From positions 1 through 64,000 of the forward strand of contig NZ_JAAIVJ010000004.1 in assembly GCF_011008935.1 (NCBI RefSeq): a stretch of DNA of 64,000 bases. The letters run 5' to 3'. The notes beneath the pieces were generated by a model that worked only from the letters and a program-made list of their open reading frames with translations, did not search any database and had not been told where the DNA came from. Source of the stretch: Tabrizicola oligotrophica. Lineage in GTDB: Bacteria; Pseudomonadota; Alphaproteobacteria; Rhodobacterales; Rhodobacteraceae. The position numbers and the translations under genes were made by a program. How positions within the stretch are numbered: position 1 is the stretch's first letter; each line of letters opens with the position of its first letter. Positions 52,534 to 59,837 of the stretch are shown in pieces.

Positions 52534-53223
52534 ATGTCCAGTGGCAAAGAGCGTCCCGTCTCGCCCTATCACAAGCCCGGCTTCTACGCCGAGGCCCTGG
52601 CCAAGGGCCGGCACCGCGACATCGTCGGCGGGCGGTGGGAGGAGACGGGTCTGATCCAGATGCAACTCCTGCTGCATGCCGGGCTGGAGCCGCAGCACCA
52701 TTTCCTCGACATCGGCGCGGGCTCCTTGCGGCTGGGCTGCCGGCTCGTGCCGTATCTGCGCCCGGGCCATTACTGGGCGACCGACCTGTCCGGCGACCTG
52801 TTGCGTCGTGGCTATGAGATGGAAATCGCGGACAAATCCCGGCTTTCCCCGGATCACCTGATCGAGGATGCGAATTTCGACTTCCCAGGCCTGCCCGACA
52901 CCATCACCCATGCCCTTGCCTTCGCGGTCTTCACCCACCTGCCGCTTGGCCATCTTGCCCATGGCCTGACCCGGATCCGCGCCTGTTTTCCCCACCTCGA
53001 CTGGCTGATGTTCACAGTCTTCACCGTGCCCGATGACGGCTTCGCCAGACCCCATCGCCAGCCCGACGGCGTCGTCACCCACCCCGACCGCGCCCCCTGG
53101 CATCACCGGCTTTCCGATGTGCTGGCCACGGCACGGGCAGCGGGGTTCGATCCGGAACCGCGGGAAACCGAGTTGCCCCGCGGGCAGCTGCTGATCCGGG
53201 CCACGCCGATGGGTGGCCGCTGA
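52534..53223 (+). CDS. Class I SAM-dependent methyltransferase
   Basis: The 229-residue product has motif I FLDIGAGSLRLGCRLVPYL, an acidic end to strand 2 (WATDLSGDLL) and a later FAVFTHLPL. This is a Rossmann-like SAM-binding fold. The N terminus (YHKPGFYAEALAKGRHRDIV) resembles methyltransferases acting on surface polysaccharide or small molecules. The C-terminal EPRETELPRGQLLIRA is a closing strand. The substrate is unknown. Confidence 0.78.
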   Translation: MSSGKERPVSPYHKPGFYAEALAKGRHRDIVGGRWEETGLIQMQLLLHAGLEPQHHFLDIGAGSLRLGCRLVPYLRPGHYWATDLSGDLLRRGYEMEIADKSRLSPDHLIEDANFDFPGLPDTITHALAFAVFTHLPLGHLAHGLTRIRACFPHLDWLMFTVFTVPDDGFARPHRQPDGVVTHPDRAPWHHRLSDVLATARAAGFDPEPRETELPRGQLLIRATPMGGR

Positions 53224-53279
53224 ATTCCGGTTGATTTCTGCACGCAATGCGCAGAGCCTGACGGGCATTGAGGTGCCCC

Positions 53280-54479
53280 ATGTTCAGGAAATTCCTTCTG
53301 GCCGGACTTCTTGCTGCTGCCCCGGCCCACGCCGAGACCCTCTCTGCCGAAATTGCCCGCGCGGGCCTTGCCGCGACCGAGGCCCGGCTTGCCGCCCTTG
53401 CCGCCCCCACCGACGATGACACGCTGGCGCTTGGCGCGGTGCAATTCCTGCACGCCATCGAAGGTTCGTTCCAGACCCGATGGACTTATGGCGTGACCGA
53501 CCGTTCGGGCCTGCTGCCGCTCCTGCGTCTGCCACTGGACGACAACCCCGCCGCCAAGCCGTTCGAGCCGCGAGTCGTCGCGCAGATCTTTTCGGAGGCC
53601 GAGACCGGGCTGGCCCGCGCCATCGCCACCTTCTCCACCCTGCCCGACGCCTCACCCGCTGCGCTGGAATTAAGCCTTGGAGATTTGTGGTTCGACGTGA
53701 ATGCCAATGCCACCCGCGAGCCGGGCGAGGACTTGCAGGAGATCGCCCGCTTCCTGATCTTTGACATCTCGCCCGGCGTGATCGAGAGCCCGGCCGTTGA
53801 CCCGCCGACCATCCGCTTCGACATTGCCGATGCCGCCTGGGCCACGGCCTATGCGCATCTTCTGTCGGGCATCGCCGAATGCGTGCTGGCCTATGACCCG
53901 ACAGAGCCGCTGACCCGCGTGATCGAGGCGCGCAAGGCCATGGCCGCCTATGGCCCGCCGCCGCCCAGCTTCCTGACCGGCATGGATCGCATGCCCGATG
54001 AAATCGACATCATCGCCATGGCTTTGATCACCCTGCGGCAGCAACCCGACGCCGGGCGGGCGGCCAAGGCGCATGGCCATTTCCTGTCCATGATCGCCCA
54101 GAACCGCCGGTTCTGGGCGCTTGTCGAGGCCGAAACCGACAACGCGCAGGAATGGCTGCCGAATGCGCGTCAGCACTCGGGTCTGGGCCTGCCGCTGCCA
54201 CCGGAGACTGGCGCGCGCTGGCAGGCGGTGCTGGCCGACGCCGAGGCGCTTTTGACCGGGGAAAAGCTGATCCCCTATTGGCGGATGGGGGATGCTGGCG
54301 GGGTGAACCTGCAAAAGCTCTTCCTCTCCCCCGGCCCGCAGGATGTCGCAGGCTGGATTCAGGGCTGGTCTGCCGTACCCTATCTGGAACAGGGGCCGCT
54401 GGTGTCGGGTGAAAGCTGGATGCAGTTCGAAAACATGCTGACGGGCGATCCCATGCTGTTTGCCATCTGGCTGAACTGA
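53280..54479 (+). CDS. Exported protein of unknown family
   Basis: The 399-residue product starts at ATG 53280 (TTGAGG upstream) with signal peptide FRKFLLAGLLAAAPAHA. The body contains LGAVQFLHAIEGSFQTRWTY near the N terminus, a DLWFDVNANATREPGEDLQE segment that could bind a metal, and a tryptophan-rich C terminus (VAGWIQGWSAVPYLEQG). I do not recognise the family. It probably acts in the periplasm or outer membrane, and may be cotranscribed with the methyltransferase gene 56 bp upstream. Confidence 0.65.
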   Translation: MFRKFLLAGLLAAAPAHAETLSAEIARAGLAATEARLAALAAPTDDDTLALGAVQFLHAIEGSFQTRWTYGVTDRSGLLPLLRLPLDDNPAAKPFEPRVVAQIFSEAETGLARAIATFSTLPDASPAALELSLGDLWFDVNANATREPGEDLQEIARFLIFDISPGVIESPAVDPPTIRFDIADAAWATAYAHLLSGIAECVLAYDPTEPLTRVIEARKAMAAYGPPPPSFLTGMDRMPDEIDIIAMALITLRQQPDAGRAAKAHGHFLSMIAQNRRFWALVEAETDNAQEWLPNARQHSGLGLPLPPETGARWQAVLADAEALLTGEKLIPYWRMGDAGGVNLQKLFLSPGPQDVAGWIQGWSAVPYLEQGPLVSGESWMQFENMLTGDPMLFAIWLN

Positions 54480-54483
54480 GGCA

Positions 54484-55464
54484 TCAGGCCTGAAAGCCGA
54501 TCTGATCGAGAAACTTCGCCAGCTTTTCACGCAGTGCCGCATCGAAGCTGGCGACCGAAAGGTCCAGCGCCAGCCCGCCTAGGTTTGGCGCAAAGGCGGT
54601 GGTGTCGATCACGTCCAGCGCTGTCAGCCGCGCCTCTTGCGCCGCAGTCAGGGTTTTCAGGGCGCGGACCAGCGCGCGGAAAAACTCGGGGTCCGCGGCG
54701 TTCTCCTTCATCGCGTCAATCTGCCCTAGCCGCCCCGGCTTGTGGCGCGGCGGGCCGGGTAGCGGCTTTTCATGCGCCCGGCGCAGCAGTTTCAGCAGGT
54801 AGTGGAACTCGGTCAGCCCGTCGAAATGCAACAGCCGGGTGCCGGGGATCGGCAGCGAGGGGATTTCCGGCGTCGGCTGATGGATGCCAAGCGTCAGCCC
54901 GCGGCCCACCCGCACCACGCCCTTGCCATTCGGGTGCCCCGTCAGCCCCCGATCGAGATAGGCCGCAACCGGATGGTAGATCTCGGCCAGGGCGGTGTCC
55001 TGGCTATGCGCCGGCAGACGGAAGATGCCGTCGAACAGCCCGCTCTGAGTCGCCGTCGCCGGCATCACCCGTTCGGCCACCCGCAGGCGCAGGTGGTCGC
55101 AATCGGCCGGCGCCTTGGCCAGTGCCGCAGAAACCGCCGCGCCGTCCCGGATGAACTCGTCGGCGTCGCAATGGATCAGCCAGTCGGCCCGGCAGGCCGC
55201 ATAGGCGATGTTGGCGTTGATGATCTGGCGACGGGTATGCAGATAGGGATGGGTGCCGTTGTTATGCGCCTCCCAATGGTCCTTGTTGCAGCGGGTCAGG
55301 AGACAGCCCTTCATCCCGCGCAACAGCCGCACCGTCTCCGGATCGCCCTTGTCGAGGAACAGATGCACCGCCTGCGCGCCTTCATTCAGGTGATGGGCGA
55401 CAAAGGCCGCAACCAGCGGGGCCGGTTCGTCAACCGTGGCAACCACGGCCCAACTGGGTGGCAT
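54484..55464 (-). CDS. Glycosyltransferase family 2-type protein
   Basis: The 326-residue protein starts at ATG 55464 (GGAG upstream) as MPPSWAVVATVDEPAPLVAA. It has the GT-A DxD motif in DWLIHCDADEFIRD, and FVAHHLNEGAQAVHLFLDKG in the donor-binding half. This matches the Glyco_tranf_2_4 group of alphaproteobacteria, often linked to surface polysaccharide. It lies 3' of the RTX gene on the same strand, 147 bp away. It converges on the exported-protein gene with a 4-bp gap. Confidence 0.8.
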   Translation of the reverse strand: MPPSWAVVATVDEPAPLVAAFVAHHLNEGAQAVHLFLDKGDPETVRLLRGMKGCLLTRCNKDHWEAHNNGTHPYLHTRRQIINANIAYAACRADWLIHCDADEFIRDGAAVSAALAKAPADCDHLRLRVAERVMPATATQSGLFDGIFRLPAHSQDTALAEIYHPVAAYLDRGLTGHPNGKGVVRVGRGLTLGIHQPTPEIPSLPIPGTRLLHFDGLTEFHYLLKLLRRAHEKPLPGPPRHKPGRLGQIDAMKENAADPEFFRALVRALKTLTAAQEARLTALDVIDTTAFAPNLGGLALDLSVASFDAALREKLAKFLDQIGFQA

Positions 55465-55611
55465 GGGCAATCTCCGCAAACTGGCCCGAGGCTAGTGTCC
55501 CTGCGGACCCGATGCAATCCGCGCCCGCCCCTGTCGCGCCGGACCAAGGGCCAGAGGCACCCGTCTTGCGAAAGGTCCCTCTGGCCGGCCTTGGGCGCGA
55601 CGTGCCCGGCC

Positions 55612-57225
55612 TCAGGTCCAAAGATCGAAGTTCGCCGCCGACAGAGCGGTCACGCCGACCAGTACCACAACCGCAACCTGCGCCGCACCGCCCGCACCGT
55701 CGCGGTCCCAGAACAGGGTGTTGTTGGCCGCATTGAACACGAAGGTTCCCACCCCGGCCTGCGTTGCCGCCGTGCCGTTGACCAGAGTCAGCGTGCCGGT
55801 CATGCCTTCGATGTCCGGTGTGTTGAAGCCAAGCCGGTCGGCAGCAGGTCCTGTCGCCTGAAAATCGGTGATCCGGTCCCCATCGCCCAGCTCGATCGTG
55901 TTATCCCACACGAAACTGTCGCTACCGCCGCCGCCGGTCACGGTGTCGCGACCGTCGGCCAGATAGAATTCCTCCTCCCGGGCATTGCCGCGGGCAAAGT
56001 CGTCAAGGTGGGTTCCCCAGACGCTTTCGATATTCAGCGCGGTCTCGACATTGCCATAGCCGTCATTCTGGATCTGGCCGGTGGCCAGCGTGAAGTTCAC
56101 GACGATGCCGCTGCTCACGCCGGAATTGCCGGTGACGCGGCCGAAGTCGATGCTGTCGAAATCCCCCTCTCCGTCAAAACTGTCCACGCCTTGCCCACCG
56201 GAAAACACATTGCTCATCCGCGAACCGACAAAGGTGTCATTGAACCGCGTGCCGACCACGCGTTCGATGTCGCGCACCACGTCGAGGTTGCCAAAGCCGT
56301 CGCGGATCGTGCCGGAGATCGAGTTGTTGGCAAAGCCGGTTTCCAGATCGACAATGATGCCACGTCGCCCACCATCGGCCGCGTCACGATGATACCGCGC
56401 CTCGTCGCGGCGGTCGTCGTCCACAGCGCCCCCGGCGGTAAAGCTGTTCGCGCCGCCATCAATCGTATCGCGCCCCCGCAACCCCATGAAACGGTCGCGG
56501 TTGATGTTGTTGCCGGTGTAGCTGTCGTTGAAGCGGGATCCTTGCACTTCCTCGATGCCGATCAGCAGATCGCGCCCGCCCCAGGGGTCCAGCACTACAC
56601 CGGTCTGCATGTTGATCGTGGCCCCCCGAAAGGCCGCCGCGCCAAGGATCCAGTTCGTCTCCTGATAGGACACGGTGTCATAACCGTCACCACCGTTGAG
56701 CGTATCCTTGCCAAGCGCGGCGGCGATCCAGTCATCGCCAGCCCCCATCAGATACAGATCATTGCCGGCATCAAAGCCGACAATATTTCGCCAGTCGTCG
56801 CCGTCGGTGCCGTTGATGGTGTCGTTGCCGGCCGTCAACTGACCCCAGGCCGACCAGTACTGAGGGTCAATTCCGTCGCCATCCCCGCTGTCGAGCGTGC
56901 CAAAGCAACTGGCGTAGAACTGGCTCAGGTCGTTCACGAAGCTGTTGTTGCCCAGATTGGTGAAGCCGATGACCAGATTGCCGCTGCCATCTAGCACCTG
57001 CACCGAACCCATCTTGCCGGCAATCGGCTCTCCGCCGTCATAGGCAAACCCGGTGCCGCTGACCACGATGCGAAAATCGGCAAAGTCTCCAGCGCTTGGC
57101 CCCAGCCGAAAGACGAAACTTGTCGCCGTCGTCGTCAGGATCGTGGTGTCGGTGCCCGTCTCGAAAAGCCGGCCGGGCCAGTCCCCGAGGTTTGAGTAGA
57201 TGGATGTCAGATTGATCGTCGCCAT
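55612..57225 (-). CDS. RTX-type calcium-binding protein
   Basis: The 537-residue product starts MATINLTSIYSNLGDWPGRL and has a beta-rich N-terminal 100 residues (FVFRLGPSAGDFADFRIVVS), then scattered RTX nonapeptides: GTDGDDWRN, GGDGYDTVS, GGQGVDSFD, GGGGSDSFV. The C-terminal end WDRDGAGGAAQVAVVVLVGV plus TALSAANFDL is the usual type I secretion-signal region of haemolysin-type proteins. There are no repeats of the 95-residue kind seen at the window start. It is secreted; activity unknown. No ABC exporter gene is nearby. Confidence 0.88.
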   Translation of the reverse strand: MATINLTSIYSNLGDWPGRLFETGTDTTILTTTATSFVFRLGPSAGDFADFRIVVSGTGFAYDGGEPIAGKMGSVQVLDGSGNLVIGFTNLGNNSFVNDLSQFYASCFGTLDSGDGDGIDPQYWSAWGQLTAGNDTINGTDGDDWRNIVGFDAGNDLYLMGAGDDWIAAALGKDTLNGGDGYDTVSYQETNWILGAAAFRGATINMQTGVVLDPWGGRDLLIGIEEVQGSRFNDSYTGNNINRDRFMGLRGRDTIDGGANSFTAGGAVDDDRRDEARYHRDAADGGRRGIIVDLETGFANNSISGTIRDGFGNLDVVRDIERVVGTRFNDTFVGSRMSNVFSGGQGVDSFDGEGDFDSIDFGRVTGNSGVSSGIVVNFTLATGQIQNDGYGNVETALNIESVWGTHLDDFARGNAREEEFYLADGRDTVTGGGGSDSFVWDNTIELGDGDRITDFQATGPAADRLGFNTPDIEGMTGTLTLVNGTAATQAGVGTFVFNAANNTLFWDRDGAGGAAQVAVVVLVGVTALSAANFDLWT

Positions 57226-57546
57226 GATGCATTTCCCCCTAAGCCTGAATAAAAGCTGTTGGTCACGGAATGGCCGATCCGGCGTGTTCCGGACCGGTTC
57301 AGGCTACCGCAAAATCCTGCTATTCCCTAACGTGCTGTGAATCTGCGCAGTGCAGACCACCGCCGGCGCAGCCCTGAAATGCGGGCAACCACGCCCGGAA
57401 TTGACCGTTAGCGCAACCTGTGATCACGAATTTTTTTCATGTGATCACAAATGTCGCTTTTCCAGCCCTCCCCCACGATTCCTGTTTTGAGACGGCCTTT
57501 TTTCGTGGCATGACCGCCGAAATTCATCCGAAACGGGGGTTCTCCC
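57226..57546. other. 321-bp intergenic region between the RTX gene and sucC
   Basis: Bidirectional control region. It contains the paired GTGATCAC sites (57420-57448), an AT-rich T-run between them, and no coding frame of note. The sucC start is preceded by a weak ribosome-binding site (CGGGGGTTCTCCC). Confidence 0.6.
57420..57448. promoter_or_regulatory. Paired GTGATCAC palindromes upstream of sucC
   Basis: The perfect 8-bp palindrome occurs at 57420-57427 and 57441-57448, 21 bp apart or two helical turns, about 100 bp before sucC. TTGACC at 57401-57406 could be a -35 element, which would place the first site over the -10 region. The sites suggest a dimeric regulator (GntR- or CRP-like) controlling the TCA operon. 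The regulator is not identified. Confidence 0.5.
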
Positions 57547-58740
57547 ATGAATATCCACGAATATCAGGCCAAGGCCCTGCTGCGCAGCTATGGCATTCCG
57601 GTTTCCGACGGTCGCGCCGTGCTGCGCGCCGAAGAGGCCAAGACCGCTGCGGGCGAGCTGGATGGCCCGCTGTGGGTGGTCAAGGCGCAGATCCATGCCG
57701 GCGGTCGCGGCAAGGGCCATTTCGTCGAACCCGAAGCCGGCGAAAAGGGCGGCGTGCGTCTGGCCCGTTCGGTTGGCGAGGCCGCCGAGTTCGCCCGCCA
57801 GATGCTCGGCCGCACCCTTGTCACCATCCAGACCGGCGCGGCCGGCAAGGTGGTGAACCGCATCTACATCGAGGACGGTTCCGACATCGCCAAGGAGTTC
57901 TATCTGGCGCTGCTGATCGACCGCAAGACCAGCCGCGTCTCGATCGTCTCCTCGACCGAAGGCGGGATGAGCATCGAGGACGTGGCGCATGACACCCCCG
58001 AAAAGATCCTGACCTTCGACATCGACCCGGCGACCGGCTTTCAGGATTTCCACGGCCGCCGCGTGGCCTTCGGCCTTGGCCTTGAGGGCGCGCAGGTCAA
58101 GCAATGCGTGGCCATCGTGAAGAACCTCTATCGGCTGTTCATCGACAAGGACATGGACATGCTGGAAATCAACCCGTTCTGCGTGCTGAAGGACGGCTCG
58201 CTGAAGCTCTTGGACGCCAAGATGGGCTTTGACGGCAATGCGCTGTATCGCCACCCCGACATTCTGGCGCTGAAGGACGAGACCGAGGAAGACCCCAAGG
58301 AACTTGCCGCCTCGAAGTTCGACCTCAACTACATCGCGCTCGATGGCGAGATCGGCTGCATGGTGAACGGCGCGGGCCTCGCCATGGCCACCATGGACAT
58401 CATCAAGCTTTACGGCGCGGAACCGGCCAACTTCCTTGACGTCGGCGGCGGTGCCACCAAGGAAAAGGTGACCGAGGCCTTCAAGATCATCACCTCGGAC
58501 CCGAACGTCAAAGGCATCCTGGTCAACATCTTCGGCGGCATCATGCGCTGCGACGTCATCGCCGAAGGCGTGATTGCGGCGGTGAAGGAAGTCGGCCTGA
58601 AGGTGCCGCTGGTGGTGCGCCTGGAAGGCACCAATGTGGAGCTGGGCAAGGAAATCATCCGCAACTCCGGTCTGAACGTCATCGCCGGCGACAACCTCGC
58701 CGATGCAGCGCAGAAGATCGTCAAGGCGGTCAAAGGCTAA
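57547..58740 (+). CDS. sucC: Succinyl-CoA synthetase beta subunit
   Basis: The 397-residue ATP-grasp subunit begins [20 protein letters not shown] and has [19 protein letters not shown] (nucleotide binding) and the C-terminal [20 protein letters not shown] CoA/phosphate segment. With SucD it makes ATP or GTP from succinyl-CoA. It is the first gene of the sucC-sucD-sucA-sucB operon. It is complete. Confidence 0.97.
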   Translation: MNIHEYQAKALLRSYGIPVSDGRAVLRAEEAKTAAGELDGPLWVVKAQIHAGGRGKGHFVEPEAGEKGGVRLARSVGEAAEFARQMLGRTLVTIQTGAAGKVVNRIYIEDGSDIAKEFYLALLIDRKTSRVSIVSSTEGGMSIEDVAHDTPEKILTFDIDPATGFQDFHGRRVAFGLGLEGAQVKQCVAIVKNLYRLFIDKDMDMLEINPFCVLKDGSLKLLDAKMGFDGNALYRHPDILALKDETEEDPKELAASKFDLNYIALDGEIGCMVNGAGLAMATMDIIKLYGAEPANFLDVGGGATKEKVTEAFKIITSDPNVKGILVNIFGGIMRCDVIAEGVIAAVKEVGLKVPLVVRLEGTNVELGKEIIRNSGLNVIAGDNLADAAQKIVKAVKG

Positions 58741-58742
58741 TC

Positions 58743-58804
58743 CGTAGGGTGGGCGGTTTCGCCCACCATCCCCTCGGCATGGTGGGCAGATTGCCCACCC
58801 TACG
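58743..58804. repeat. 62-bp palindromic element in the sucC-sucD gap
   Basis: Terminal inverted repeat CGTAGGGTGGGC ... GCCCACCCTACG encloses two hairpins, GGTGGGC/GCCCACC style, separated by an AT-neutral linker (ATCCCCTCGGCAT). It matches the element at 59709-59770 in length and design. Confidence 0.85.
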
Positions 58805-58821
58805 CAAAAAAGGAGGCCATG

Positions 58822-59706
58822 ATGGCCGTTCTCGTTGACAAAAACACCAAGGTCATCTGCCAGGGCTTCACCGGCAGCCAAGGCACCTTCCATTCGGAGC
58901 AGGCGATTGCCTATGGCACGCAGATGGTCGGTGGCGTCACGCCCGGCAAGGGCGGCAGCACCCACCTGAACCTGCCGGTCTTTGACTCTGTGCATGACGC
59001 CGTGGCGAAAACCGGCGCCGATGCCTCGGTGATCTACGTCCCCCCGCCCTTTGCGGCCGACTCGATCCTTGAGGCGATCGACGCCGAAATCCCGCTGGTC
59101 GTGTGCATCACCGAAGGCATCCCGGTTCTGGACATGATGAAGGTCAAGCGCGCCCTGCTGAACTCGAAAACCCGTCTGATCGGGCCGAACTGCCCCGGCA
59201 TCATCACGCCCGATGCCTGCAAGATCGGCATCATGCCGGGCCATATCCACCGCCGCGGCTCGGTCGGCGTGGTCAGCCGTTCGGGCACGCTGACCTATGA
59301 GGCAGTGAAGCAGACCACCGATCTGGGCCTTGGCCAGTCGACCGCCGTCGGCATCGGCGGCGACCCGATCAAGGGCACCGAGCATATCGACGTGCTGGAG
59401 ATGTTCCTGGCCGATCCGGAAACCCATTCGATCATCATGATCGGCGAGATTGGCGGCAGTGCCGAAGAGGAGGCCGCCGAATTCCTCGCCTCGGAAAAGA
59501 AGAAGGGCCGCTGGAAGCCGACCGCCGGTTTCATCGCGGGGCGCACCGCACCGAAGGGCCGCCGCATGGGCCATGCCGGGGCGATCGTTGCCGGCGGCAA
59601 AGGTGACGCGGAATCGAAGATCGAAGCGATGAAATCGGCCGGCATCGTCGTCGCCGAAAGCCCCGCCCATCTGGGCGAGGCGGTGATGAAGGCGATCGGC
59701 AAATAA
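58822..59706 (+). CDS. sucD: Succinyl-CoA synthetase alpha subunit
   Basis: The 294-residue subunit has [20 protein letters not shown] (CoA-binding Rossmann fold), RSGTLTYE and the phosphohistidine segment [22 protein letters not shown] 58822 lies five nt from AGGAGG; the ATG three bases earlier is only two nt away. It forms the alpha2beta2 or alphabeta enzyme with SucC. Confidence 0.97.
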   Translation: MAVLVDKNTKVICQGFTGSQGTFHSEQAIAYGTQMVGGVTPGKGGSTHLNLPVFDSVHDAVAKTGADASVIYVPPPFAADSILEAIDAEIPLVVCITEGIPVLDMMKVKRALLNSKTRLIGPNCPGIITPDACKIGIMPGHIHRRGSVGVVSRSGTLTYEAVKQTTDLGLGQSTAVGIGGDPIKGTEHIDVLEMFLADPETHSIIMIGEIGGSAEEEAAEFLASEKKKGRWKPTAGFIAGRTAPKGRRMGHAGAIVAGGKGDAESKIEAMKSAGIVVAESPAHLGEAVMKAIGK

Positions 59707-59708
59707 GG

Positions 59709-59770
59709 CGTAGGGTGGGTTTTCAACCCACCATTCGCTTAACCTTGGTGGGTTAGAAACCCACCCTACG
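59709..59770. repeat. 62-bp palindromic element in the sucD-sucA gap
   Basis: CGTAGGGTGGGTT ... AACCCACCCTACG, with inner arms AACCCACC and GGTGGGTT. It has the same length as the copy at 58743, but GC-to-TA changes in the stems are matched by compensating changes in the partner arm, so the structure is conserved. Confidence 0.85.
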
Positions 59771-59837
59771 ACACCGCAGCCAAGGGGCGGCCACAGGCCC
59801 CCCGACGCCCGGCCATCCGGCCTCAAGGGAGGAAACC

